Shown here: positions 17,699 to 24,736 of the stretch, in pieces | How the letters are laid out: each line of letters begins with the position of its first letter | Position numbering within the stretch: position 1 is the stretch's first letter | NCBI GenBank assembly: GCA_016790475.1 | Contig: JAEUOX010000068.1 | Location: forward strand, 1 to 36,000 | Direction: 5' to 3' | Source: Rhodoferax sp. | Lineage (GTDB): Bacteria; Pseudomonadota; Gammaproteobacteria; Burkholderiales; Burkholderiaceae_C | DNA: 36,000 nt | Program-made: the position numbers and the translations under genes | The notes under the pieces: generated by a model | What the model was told of the DNA's origin: nothing | Seen by the model: the letters and a program-made list of their open reading frames with translations, nothing else | The model's database searches: none

Positions 17699-17715
17699 GC
17701 GCGGCCGGACCGCGC
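17699..17715 (-). terminator. Small hairpin after the Mrr-like gene
   Basis: GCGCGG-CCGGA-CCGCGC, a perfect 6-bp stem, lies about 19 bases after the stop of the Mrr-like gene (minus strand) and before the SRPBCC start. No T-run follows, so the function is tentative. Confidence 0.3.
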
Positions 17716-17733
17716 GGGGCAGCCTCTGCCGGG

Positions 17734-18501
17734 CTAGTTCTGGCCACTGAAGGCCACGGCCAGCAGGGCCTGCTGGCGCTGGCGGGTCCGGGTCTGGATG
17801 CGGCGCAGCAGGCCACGGCCGTCGACGGCGTCGATGCCGTGCTCCTTGGCCAGCTGCAGTGCTTCGGGCGTGTAAGTGGAGGTGGTGGTGTAGGTACCGT
17901 GGACCGACTTCAGCGTCGCCATCAGGCCGGCGAATTCACGCATTTCCTGCACGCCGACCGGCTTGTCGAGCCAGTGCTTGCAGCGCACGACGGCCACCGG
18001 CCCGGGCATCTTGGCGGCATGCAGCCAGATGTCGACGCCTTCGTTGGTCCGGTGCGATTCGCAGCGGGTGTCAAAGCCGGCCCAGGCGAACCAGGTCTCG
18101 CAGACGGCCGCAAAGCGCTGGGCGTCGATCGCCTCGAAGACATCCAGCGACCAGCGCTTGCCGTTGAGCCGGGCCGAGAATTGCGGGGCGTCGGCCAGCG
18201 CGATCGGGTCGTCATGGCGCCGGGTGGCGGGCGGGGTACTGGCTGCCGCCTGCGGGTTGCGGCGGGCGGCCAGCAGCTGCTCCTGTTGGCGGCGCGCCAG
18301 CGCCAGGCCGATGCCGTAGGCCATCAGGCCGATGACCAGCGTGACCAGCCCCAGGGCCAGCGCGATCGCGTGGTTGACCTCGAACCACCAGGTGGATAGC
18401 CACAGCGTCCCGAGCAGGCCGGCCGTGGCGAGCAGTGCGGGATGGAAGAAGCCGACCGTCGGGACGCTCGGCGCAGGGAGCTTGGGGGTGGCTGGATGCA
18501 T
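17734..18501 (-). CDS. Membrane-anchored Mrr-like restriction endonuclease-fold protein
   Basis: A 255-residue protein with two membrane helices near the N-terminus (about 21-41 and 44-69). A short basic linker leads to a C-terminal PD-(D/E)xK Mrr-like domain (about 120-235). The core is GVDIWLHAAK with Asp157, then VVRCKHW with Lys175. The residue two before Lys is Arg173, where Mrr_cat proteins usually have Gln or Glu, so catalysis may be altered. I chose the ATG at 18501, which has GAGG about 9 bases before it, over a longer frame. Such TM-Mrr proteins are sometimes linked to defence or DNA repair; no methylase or other defence gene is adjacent. Confidence 0.75.
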   Translation of the reverse strand: MHPATPKLPAPSVPTVGFFHPALLATAGLLGTLWLSTWWFEVNHAIALALGLVTLVIGLMAYGIGLALARRQQEQLLAARRNPQAAASTPPATRRHDDPIALADAPQFSARLNGKRWSLDVFEAIDAQRFAAVCETWFAWAGFDTRCESHRTNEGVDIWLHAAKMPGPVAVVRCKHWLDKPVGVQEMREFAGLMATLKSVHGTYTTTSTYTPEALQLAKEHGIDAVDGRGLLRRIQTRTRQRQQALLAVAFSGQN

Positions 18502-18644
18502 GGTGTGATGTCCTCGTTCGATTGCGATGGGCCCAACTGGCACCTTGGGAAGCAGTCTAGGCAGCCTCTGTGACAGGACCAAGGCACCTTTTCACGCTTT
18601 CGCGCCGCAATCCGGGGCGGGTACGCGCACAAATGTCACGCATC

Positions 18645-18650
18645 GATAAT
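18645..18650 (+). promoter_or_regulatory. Possible -10 box for the transaminase gene
   Basis: GATAAT lies 25 bases before the transaminase ATG in the divergent 174-base gap from the Mrr-like gene. No good -35 is seen 16-18 bases upstream. A weak candidate; I see nothing else defined in this gap. Confidence 0.25.
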
Positions 18651-18675
18651 CCGGCCCACCCAGCAAGGAGCGCGA

Positions 18676-19584
18676 ATGTCCTCGGAACCTGACTATTCCC
18701 ACGGCGTGGCCTATGTCGCCGGCCGTTATGTCCCGATCGCGGAGGCCGCGATACCGATCACCGACTGGGGCTTCCTGCGCTCGGACGCCACCTACGATGT
18801 CGTCACGGTCTGGGACGGCGCCTATTTCCGGCTCGACGCCCACCTGGAGCGCTTCGAGCGCAGCTGCCGGCGCTGGCGGCTGGATCCGGGCCTGGACCGC
18901 GCCCAGATCACCGACATCCTGTCGCGCTGCGTGCGGCTCAGCGGATTGCGGGCTTCCTATGTCGAGATGATCTGCACGCGCGGCCAGCCGCCCTGGGGAT
19001 CGCGCGATCCCCGGCAGGCGGTCAACCGGTTCTACGCGTTCGCGGTGCCCTTCGTCTGGCTGGCCAACGAGCAGCAGCGCGCGCAGGGGCTGCACGTGAT
19101 GATCAGCGACGTGCAGCGGATCTCACCGCGCTCGGTGGATCCCACGGCCAAGAACTACCACTGGAACGATCTGACGATGGGCCTGCTGGGCGCGCTGGAT
19201 GCCGGGGCGGACAGCGTGCTGCTGGTGGATGGCCAGGGCCATGTGGTCGAGGGACCGGGCTTCAATGTCTTCGGCGTCGTCAACGGCCGGATCGTGACGC
19301 CGGGCGAGGGCATGCTGGAGGGCATTTCCCGGCGCACCGTGATCGAGATGGCGGCCTCACTGGGGCTGGAGGTCGCGATCGGCCCGGTGCCGGTGCCGAC
19401 GCTGCGCGGTGCGGCCGAGGTCTTCCTGTCCACGTCCGGCGGCGGGGTGCTGCCGGTCACGCGCCTGGACGGGCAGGTGATCGGCGACGGCCGCCCCGGG
19501 CCGATCACGACCCGGCTCGTGCAGACCTATTGGGCCTGGCACAAGGACCCGGCCTACCGCCTGGCGATCGACTACGCGGCCTGA
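18676..19584 (+). CDS. Fold-type IV PLP transaminase, (R)-amine transaminase-like
   Basis: Class IV aminotransferase (302 residues). The PLP lysine is Lys159 (DPTAKNYHWNDL) and the PLP-N1 contact is Glu192 (VVEGPGFNVF). The class includes branched-chain and D-amino acid transaminases, but the blocks SDATYDVVTVWDG, FRLDAHLERFERSC, SYVEMICTRG, VDPTAKN and GPITTRLVQTYWAWH resemble fungal (R)-selective amine transaminases as I recall them. In particular the YVE motif at 95-97 matches the Phe-Val-Glu there. The natural substrate is unknown. AAGGAG precedes the ATG at ideal spacing. The 3' end overlaps the convergent desulfurase gene by 13 bases. Confidence 0.85.
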   Translation: MSSEPDYSHGVAYVAGRYVPIAEAAIPITDWGFLRSDATYDVVTVWDGAYFRLDAHLERFERSCRRWRLDPGLDRAQITDILSRCVRLSGLRASYVEMICTRGQPPWGSRDPRQAVNRFYAFAVPFVWLANEQQRAQGLHVMISDVQRISPRSVDPTAKNYHWNDLTMGLLGALDAGADSVLLVDGQGHVVEGPGFNVFGVVNGRIVTPGEGMLEGISRRTVIEMAASLGLEVAIGPVPVPTLRGAAEVFLSTSGGGVLPVTRLDGQVIGDGRPGPITTRLVQTYWAWHKDPAYRLAIDYAA

Positions 19585-21116
19585 GCCGCCTGCAGTGCCA
19601 GGCCGCCGGGCAGGTGCCAGGCATTGGCGTGGCCCAGGGAGCGCAGCAGCCCGGCCGCACGGGCGCTGCGGGCGCCGCTGCGGCACACGAACACCAGCGG
19701 TATCTCTGGCTCCTGCATCCAGGAGCCGGCATGTTGCGTCAGCTGGCTCAGCGCGGCGTGGGCCGTGGTCCGGCCGCACAACTGCACCGGCCCGCTGGCC
19801 AGCCGCTCGACGGCCTCCCGGACATCGATGATCCGGGCCTGCGGATGCTCGGCCAGGAAGGCCGGCATGTCCGCCACCGCCGGCGCGGAGGCTGCCGGCG
19901 GTGCCTCGGCCTCGGCCGGTGCCGGCGTGGCGCGGCCCGCGTCAGCCAGCGCCCGGGCGCAATGCAGGATGCGCGCACAGGCCGCATCGACCCAGGCTTC
20001 GTCGGTCGCCGGCCCGAAGGACAGCCGGATGGCCGAGGATGCGCGCTCTGCAGGCACGCCCATGGCCAGCAGCACGTCGCTCGGGGCGGCCTTGGCCGCG
20101 GAGCAGGCGCTGCCGGCGCTGACCTGGACGCCACCGGCGTCCAGCACGTCCATCAGCGCCCGGGACGGGACGCCGGGGACCGAGAAGTTGATCGTGGTCG
20201 GCAGGGCATGCTGCAGCGGCGTGTTGAACACCACGCCCGGGAAGGCACTGCGCAGGCAGGCCACCAGCCTGTCCCGCATCCGGACCAGCGTGGCCGGGTC
20301 CCGGAAGGTTCCCCCTTCCTCGAGTGCCTGCAGCACCGCACCCAGCGCGGCGATGCCGGCCAGGTTCTCGGTGCCGGCGCGCATCGCATCTTCCTGGGCG
20401 CCGCCCACCAGCAGCGGCGTGAACGGCGCGCCGCTGCGCACATAGAGCAGCCCGATGCCTTTGGGGGCGTACAACTTGTGGCCGGAGAACGCGGCGTAGT
20501 CGATCCGCCGCCGTGACAGGGCCAGCGGCAGCTTGCCCAGCGCCTGCACGCCGTCGACGAGCCACAGCGCCTGCGGCGCGTGCCGTCGCAGCACCTGGTC
20601 GATGCCGTCCAGGTCGGAGACCGCGCCGGTCTCGTTGTTCGCGGCCATCGTGCAGACCACGGCCGCCTGCGGCGCCAGGGCCTGCAGCGCAGCCAGATCA
20701 TGGCGGCCGTCGGCGCCGACCGGCAGCACCGCGATCTGCAGGCCCATGCCGAGCACACGGTTCCAGTGCGCCAGGCTTTCCGGCACGGCCTTGTGTTCGG
20801 TGGCGCCCACCACCAGCACCGAGCCGGCCGCATCGCCCCGGGCGCGGCGATCCCGGACATCGCACAGCGCCGACAGCACCGCGCTCTGGATCGCCTCGGT
20901 CGCGCCGCTGACGAACAGCAGTTGCCCCTGGCCGGCATCCAGCAGACGGGTGGCGCGGTCGCGCACCGCCTGCATCCTTGCACGGGCCTGCAGGCCTGCG
21001 GCGTGGGTGCTGCTCGGGTTGCCGAAGGCCTCGCACATGACCTGCAAAGCGGCCGTGGCGGCGCATGGCAGCACCGGCGTCGTGGCGTTGGCGTCCAGAT
21101 AGATCGGGGTCTGCAT
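19572..21116 (-). CDS. Cysteine desulfurase (NifS/IscS-like) fused to a rhodanese domain
   Basis: A 514-residue two-domain protein. Residues 1-395 form a class V PLP desulfurase: YLDANATTP, NPSSTHAAG, AANNETGAV, PLP-Lys214 (SGHKLYAPKG) and active-site Cys338 in a SAGSACSAAKA loop. An Ala/Pro linker (395-415) leads to a rhodanese domain with catalytic Cys478 (VCRSGARS). The desulfurase would take sulfur from cysteine and could pass the persulfide to the rhodanese Cys within the same chain. I chose the ATG at 21116 because the longer frame upstream runs antisense into the divergent Lrp gene and starts outside the recognisable enzyme. It is divergent from a DecR/CyuR-like regulator, which suggests cysteine-responsive control. 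Confidence 0.9.
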   Translation of the reverse strand: MQTPIYLDANATTPVLPCAATAALQVMCEAFGNPSSTHAAGLQARARMQAVRDRATRLLDAGQGQLLFVSGATEAIQSAVLSALCDVRDRRARGDAAGSVLVVGATEHKAVPESLAHWNRVLGMGLQIAVLPVGADGRHDLAALQALAPQAAVVCTMAANNETGAVSDLDGIDQVLRRHAPQALWLVDGVQALGKLPLALSRRRIDYAAFSGHKLYAPKGIGLLYVRSGAPFTPLLVGGAQEDAMRAGTENLAGIAALGAVLQALEEGGTFRDPATLVRMRDRLVACLRSAFPGVVFNTPLQHALPTTINFSVPGVPSRALMDVLDAGGVQVSAGSACSAAKAAPSDVLLAMGVPAERASSAIRLSFGPATDEAWVDAACARILHCARALADAGRATPAPAEAEAPPAASAPAVADMPAFLAEHPQARIIDVREAVERLASGPVQLCGRTTAHAALSQLTQHAGSWMQEPEIPLVFVCRSGARSARAAGLLRSLGHANAWHLPGGLALQAAQAA

Positions 21117-21222
21117 CGCGGAGCTCCTGGTGGGGGTAGGCCGGCCTGCTTGGCGGATGCGAGAGCTTATCGATCGGTTGGGAGAAAATTGATTCGAATA
21201 TTGCCTTATGGATAAAAAACTG

Positions 21223-21237
21223 GAGAATTCAATTCTC
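21223..21237. promoter_or_regulatory. Palindromic operator candidate between the desulfurase and lrp-type genes
   Basis: GAGAATTCAATTCTC is a perfect 7-bp palindrome with a one-base centre, in an unusually AT-rich 141-base divergent gap. A second palindrome, ATTCGAAT, lies about 30 bases away (about 21192-21199). Lrp/AsnC regulators bind AT-rich, 15-bp odd-symmetry palindromes, so this is a good operator candidate for the adjacent regulator. Confidence 0.5.
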
Positions 21238-21257
21238 TTTTTGACGAGATTTGGGGA

Positions 21258-21755
21258 ATGATTGAACTTGATCGGGTGGACCTGAGCCTGCTGGCAGCGC
21301 TGCAGACCGACGCGACCTTGTCGATCGCCGCCCTGGGCGAGCGGGTCGGGCTGTCGACCACGCCCTGCTGGAAGCGCGTCAAGCGCCTGGAGGACGCCGG
21401 CGTCATTGCCCGCCGTGTCGCGGTGCTCGATCGGCACCAGGTGGGTCTGCCGGTCACGGTGTTCGTGAGCCTGCGCACGGCCCAGCACGACGAGCAGTGG
21501 CTGGCGCAGTTCGCCGCTGCAGTGGTCGCGATGCCGGAGGTGCAGGAGTTCCACCGGATGAGCGGCGACGTGGACTACCTGCTGAAGGTCGTCACGACCG
21601 ACATCGACGGTTATGACCGCTTCTACAAGCGCCTGATCCGTATCGCCCGCCTGGCGGGCGTGTCCTCGGCGTTCTCGATGGAGCAGATCAAGAGCACCAC
21701 CGCGTTGCCGCTGGAACTGCGCGGTGCCAGCGCGGCTCAGGCATCGTCGAAATAG
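21258..21755 (+). CDS. Lrp/AsnC-family regulator, DecR/CyuR-like
   Basis: A 165-residue feast/famine regulator. The N-terminal helix-turn-helix (about 5-60) includes LSTTPCWKRVKRLEDAGVI. The ligand-binding RAM domain (about 70-150) has MPEVQEFHRMSGDVDYLLKV and FYKRLIR...SAFSMEQIKSTTALPLE. These blocks match E. coli DecR (YbaO) closely from memory, the cysteine-sensing activator of cysteine detoxification. Divergence from a cysteine desulfurase gene supports a cysteine-responsive role. GGGG stands immediately before the ATG with short spacing. The 3' end overlaps the convergent Nudix gene by 19 bases. Confidence 0.88.
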   Translation: MIELDRVDLSLLAALQTDATLSIAALGERVGLSTTPCWKRVKRLEDAGVIARRVAVLDRHQVGLPVTVFVSLRTAQHDEQWLAQFAAAVVAMPEVQEFHRMSGDVDYLLKVVTTDIDGYDRFYKRLIRIARLAGVSSAFSMEQIKSTTALPLELRGASAAQASSK

Positions 21756-22639
21756 CCCGGCGCGCGGTCAAACAGCGTGTCGAAGCCGTCCGGCGGCTCG
21801 AAGCGCCCGTCGCGAAACGCCAGCCGGGTCGGGCCGGGGAAGGCCCGTTTCGGTCGGCTGTGGCGCGGATCTCCCGGATAGGCGACAAAGCGCACGCCGT
21901 CCTGCAGAAACGGCTCCGGCTCCACCAGCGGTGGAGTCTTGGCGCGCGCATGTTCCAGCGCCTGCGCAACGTCGCGGAAGTGGGTCAGCAGCGACAGGCT
22001 CATGATCTGCGGTGGCGCCAGGTCGATCGCATGGTGCCGGTAGCGTTCCAGGGCTTCCCGCGGCTGCAGCCACAGGGCCTCGGTGGCCTCGTGGTTGTCG
22101 TGCACGGCCTCCTGGTCCGGCGGGACGGCCGCGATGAAGAAGCGGGTGTCGAAGCGCTTGTTCGTGACGGTGGGCACGCGCGGCGTGACCCAGCGCGACC
22201 AGGGCTGCACCGCGCGGGTCGGCAGCCGCAGCTGAAGCCGGGCCAGCGCCTCGGCGAAGGGCACGCCCTCACGCAGCCAGGCCCGGGCGGTCTCCACGTG
22301 TTGGCGGCTCGCGTCCTGCGCCAGCAGGATGCCGGATTCCTCGAAGGCCTCGCGGATCGCCGCCACATGCAGGGCGGCGGCCGCGGCAGGCTGCAGCGCG
22401 GACTCCTGCAGCCGCTGCTGCAGGTCCGCAGGGCTGTCCTGCAGCAGCGCCTGCAGGGCCGGTGCGGCGTCCTGCGGGTCGACCTTGCCACCGGGAAACA
22501 CGTGCGCACCCGCCAGCACATCCGACAACGCATGGCGCTTGAGCAGCAGCACCTCCAGGCCGGCGTGCGCGTCGCGCAGCAGCACGATGGTGGCCGCCGG
22601 GCGTGGCGGTGTGTTGACGGTTTCGGTGTTCAGTTCCAT
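21737..22639 (-). CDS. Nudix hydrolase, NUDT19/CoA-diphosphatase-like
   Basis: A 300-residue Nudix protein of the large NUDT19-like type. The Nudix box is split by an insertion: AHVFPGGKVD (about 45-54), then AAIREAFEESGILL (94-106) with metal-binding Glu97, Glu100 and Glu101. The family hydrolyses CoA esters or other nucleoside diphosphate derivatives; the substrate here is unknown. The C-terminal half carries VTNKRFDTRFFIAAVP and a segment on handling of the second substrate moiety. It overlaps the convergent regulator gene by 19 bases. Confidence 0.85.
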   Translation of the reverse strand: MELNTETVNTPPRPAATIVLLRDAHAGLEVLLLKRHALSDVLAGAHVFPGGKVDPQDAAPALQALLQDSPADLQQRLQESALQPAAAAALHVAAIREAFEESGILLAQDASRQHVETARAWLREGVPFAEALARLQLRLPTRAVQPWSRWVTPRVPTVTNKRFDTRFFIAAVPPDQEAVHDNHEATEALWLQPREALERYRHHAIDLAPPQIMSLSLLTHFRDVAQALEHARAKTPPLVEPEPFLQDGVRFVAYPGDPRHSRPKRAFPGPTRLAFRDGRFEPPDGFDTLFDRAPGYFDDA

Positions 22640-22688
22640 CGGGTTCCCTCGGGGCAGAGGCTACCAGAGAGCGCTGCGGCGGCAGGGC

Positions 22689-22694
22689 TATAAT
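22689..22694 (+). promoter_or_regulatory. -10 box of infA
   Basis: A perfect TATAAT, rare in this GC-rich DNA, lies 170 bases before infA, with a start expected near 22701. No -35 close to TTGACA is seen 16-18 bases upstream. Position and match make it the best promoter candidate in the window. Confidence 0.55.
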
Positions 22695-22700
22695 TTTGGG

Positions 22701-22864
22701 CTTGGGTGAAGGCAGCGTCCGTGAAGACGGCTTCACCTCGCAAGGCGCGATCCGACCTTGTGATGCGCGCCCGCACGGTCAGCCCGTTGTCGGCGCAATC
22801 CCGGGATCCGCGCCAGGCTCACGCCGCCGTTCCCCCTTTGCACAAACCCACCGGAGTACTGGCC
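22701..22864 (+). other. Long infA leader (about 165 nt)
   Basis: Between the TATAAT and the infA ATG lies a noncoding leader with small inverted repeats, for example CGTC-CGTGAA-GACG near 22717-22730 and GGATC-rich repeats near 22800. It ends with CACCGGAGTACTGGCC before the ATG, giving a GGAG ribosome site. The infA frame happens to stay open through it from a GTG at 22706, but family length argues against translation. Autoregulation is possible and unproven. Confidence 0.35.
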
Positions 22865-23119
22865 ATGGCCAAAGAAGAATTGATCGAAATGAGTGGGTTG
22901 ATCACCGAAGTGCTTCCGGATTCGCGCTTTCGGGTCACCCTGGACAACGGGCACGAGCTCGTCGCCTACACCGGCGGCAAGATGCGCAAGCACCATATCC
23001 GCATCATCGCCGGCGACAAGGTCTCCATCGAGCTGTCCCCCTACGACCTCACCAAGGGCCGCATCACGTTCCGCCATATCGCCGGCCGCGGGCCGGGCCC
23101 GCAGCCGCGTTCGAACTAG
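22865..23119 (+). CDS. infA: Translation initiation factor IF-1 (stand-alone, long form)
   Basis: An 84-residue S1-like OB-fold protein ([20 protein letters not shown], then [20 protein letters not shown] and [13 protein letters not shown]) that binds the ribosomal A site during initiation. It is longer than the usual 72-residue IF-1, with a basic C-terminal tail ([14 protein letters not shown]). It lies alone, away from ribosomal protein genes. Many Burkholderiales carry such a second infA; whether a shorter copy exists elsewhere cannot be seen. It converges with frmA, leaving 18 bases between the stops. Confidence 0.95.
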   Translation: MAKEELIEMSGLITEVLPDSRFRVTLDNGHELVAYTGGKMRKHHIRIIAGDKVSIELSPYDLTKGRITFRHIAGRGPGPQPRSN

Positions 23120-23137
23120 ACGGCGGCCGGCGCGGCG

Positions 23138-24256
23138 TCAGTAGATCACGACGCCGCGGATCGACTCTCCGCGCTTCATCAGGTCGAAGCCCTGGTTGAT
23201 GTCCTCCAGGGGCATCGTGTGCGTGATCAGGTCGTCGATGTTGATCTTGCCGTCCATGTACCAGTCGACGATGCGCGGCACGTCGGTGCGACCGCGCGCG
23301 CCACCGAAGGCGGAACCCTCCCACTTGCGGCCGGTCACCAGCTGGAACGGCCGGGTGCTGATCTCCGCACCGGCCTCGGCGACGCCGATGATGATGCTGC
23401 GGCCCCAGCCCTTGTGCGTGCACTCCAGCGCCTGGCGCATCACCCGGGTGTTGCCGATGCACTCGAAGCTGTAGTCGGCCCCGCCGTCGGTCAGCTGCAC
23501 GATGCGATCCACCAGGTTGCCGCCGGCGGCCTCGATGTCCTTCGGGTTCAGGAAGTGCGTCATGCCGAACTTGCGCGCCATGGACTCGCGGGCCGGGTTG
23601 ATGTCCACGCCGATGATCTTGTCCGCCCCCACCATGCGCGCGCCCTGGATCACGTTCAGGCCGATGCCCCCCAGCCCGAACACCACGACATTGGCGCCAG
23701 CCTCGACCTTGGCGGTGAACAGCACCGCGCCGATGCCGGTCGTGACGCCGCAGCCGATGTAGCAGACCTTGTCGAAGGGCGCGTCCTCGCGGATCTTCGC
23801 CAGTGCGATCTCCGGCACGACGGTGTAGTTGCTGAACGTGGAGGTGCCCATGTAGTGCAGGATCGGCTTGCCGTCGATGCTGAAACGGCTGCTCGCGTCG
23901 GGCATCAGGCCCTTGCCTTGCGTGCCCCGGATCAGCTGGCACAGGTTGGTCTTGCGCGACAGGCAGAACTTGCAGGAGCGGCACTCCGGCGTGTACAGCG
24001 GGATGACATGGTCGCCCTTGCGCAGGCCGGTCACGCCGGGGCCGACATCGACGACGATGCCGGCGCCCTCGTGGCCCAGGATGGCCGGGAACAGGCCTTC
24101 CGGGTCCGCGCCGGAGAGGGTGTAGTAATCGGTGTGGCAGATCCCGGTGGCCTTGATCTCGACCAGCACCTCGCCAAAGCGCGGGCCTTCCAGGTCCACG
24201 GTTTCGATCGTCAGGGGGGCGCCCGACTTCCAGGCGACGGCTGCTTTGCTTTTCAT
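23138..24256 (-). CDS. frmA: S-(hydroxymethyl)glutathione dehydrogenase / class III alcohol dehydrogenase
   Basis: A 372-residue zinc alcohol dehydrogenase of class III that oxidises the formaldehyde-glutathione adduct to S-formylglutathione. Catalytic zinc ligands: Cys40 (GICHTDYY), His62-Glu63 (GHEGAG) and Cys169 (YIGCGVTTG). Structural zinc ligands: Cys92, 95, 98 and 106 (CRSCKFCLSRKTNLC). The NAD-binding loop is VFGLGGIGLNV. The usual partner frmB (S-formylglutathione hydrolase) is not adjacent here, and no frmR is visible. A TATAGT -10 candidate lies upstream in the divergent gap. Confidence 0.95.
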   Translation of the reverse strand: MKSKAAVAWKSGAPLTIETVDLEGPRFGEVLVEIKATGICHTDYYTLSGADPEGLFPAILGHEGAGIVVDVGPGVTGLRKGDHVIPLYTPECRSCKFCLSRKTNLCQLIRGTQGKGLMPDASSRFSIDGKPILHYMGTSTFSNYTVVPEIALAKIREDAPFDKVCYIGCGVTTGIGAVLFTAKVEAGANVVVFGLGGIGLNVIQGARMVGADKIIGVDINPARESMARKFGMTHFLNPKDIEAAGGNLVDRIVQLTDGGADYSFECIGNTRVMRQALECTHKGWGRSIIIGVAEAGAEISTRPFQLVTGRKWEGSAFGGARGRTDVPRIVDWYMDGKINIDDLITHTMPLEDINQGFDLMKRGESIRGVVIY

Positions 24257-24285
24257 GGGAGGTCCGTGGTGATGGGAAGGCAGAA

Positions 24286-24291
24286 ACTATA
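24286..24291 (-). promoter_or_regulatory. Possible -10 box of frmA
   Basis: TATAGT on the minus strand lies 29 bases before the frmA ATG. The -35 position (about 24309-24314) is not consensus. Weak to moderate support. Confidence 0.3.
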
Positions 24292-24306
24292 GCGCCACCG
24301 CAGGCG

Positions 24307-24332
24307 CCTTCCGTGCCCCACCGCGCGGAAGG
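24307..24332. promoter_or_regulatory. Inverted repeat between frmA and the STAS gene
   Basis: CCTTCCG-N12-CGGAAGG is a perfect 7-bp inverted repeat in the 120-base divergent gap. It overlaps the region where a frmA -35 would lie. It is immediately upstream of TATACT (24342-24347), a possible -10 for the STAS gene. It could be an operator for either gene. Confidence 0.35.
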
Positions 24333-24376
24333 TCCGATGGCTATACTCGCGCCAGAACCCACCACGCGAGGCAAGC

Positions 24377-24727
24377 TTGGAAATTCCTTCCCGTCAATCG
24401 GGCCCGGTCCGCATCCTCGACGTGCAGGGGCGGCTGGACCACGGGCAGGCCAAGGCCTTCGAGGCGGCCCTGGCGCCGCATCTGGCCGACTGCCGCAAGG
24501 ACGGCAGCGCGCTGGTGCTGGACTTCTCCGGTGTCGTCTACATCAGCAGCGTGGGCCTGCGCGTATTGCTGCTCGCGGCCAAGCAGGCCAAGGCGCAGCA
24601 GGGCCGGATCGTCGTTGCCGCCTTGACGCCGATCGTCACCGAGGTGTTCCAGGTCAGCCACTTCAACCTCGTGCTGCAGGTCTTCCCGGATGTCCCTGCG
24701 GCCGTGGCCCATCTCACTGCCGGCTGA
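24377..24727 (+). CDS. STAS-domain anti-anti-sigma factor (SpoIIAA/RsbV-like)
   Basis: A 116-residue STAS protein, the phosphorylatable antagonist in partner switching. The key loop is VLDFSGVVYISSVGLRVLLL, with Ser57/Ser58 at the phosphorylation site and the usual Asp-x-Ser-Gly strand before it. Dephosphorylated, such proteins bind RsbW-like kinases and free their target. It starts at TTG with GAGG about 8 bases upstream; no ATG is available. It is first in a plus-strand run STAS-MBL-CHASE2/PP2C, with an RsbW-like ATPase gene nearby at 29007. Confidence 0.88.
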   Translation: MEIPSRQSGPVRILDVQGRLDHGQAKAFEAALAPHLADCRKDGSALVLDFSGVVYISSVGLRVLLLAAKQAKAQQGRIVVAALTPIVTEVFQVSHFNLVLQVFPDVPAAVAHLTAG

Positions 24728-24736
24728 GCCTGCGCG

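Noticed and set aside
21117-21554. N-terminal extension of the desulfurase reading frame
   Set aside because: It runs antisense across the Lrp-type gene and the AT-rich regulatory gap. The enzyme starts properly at MQTPIYLDANATTP.
22706-22864. N-terminal extension of infA from a GTG
   Set aside because: The frame is open but the family starts at MAKEE, the extension has no conserved pattern, and a good ribosome site lies before the ATG.
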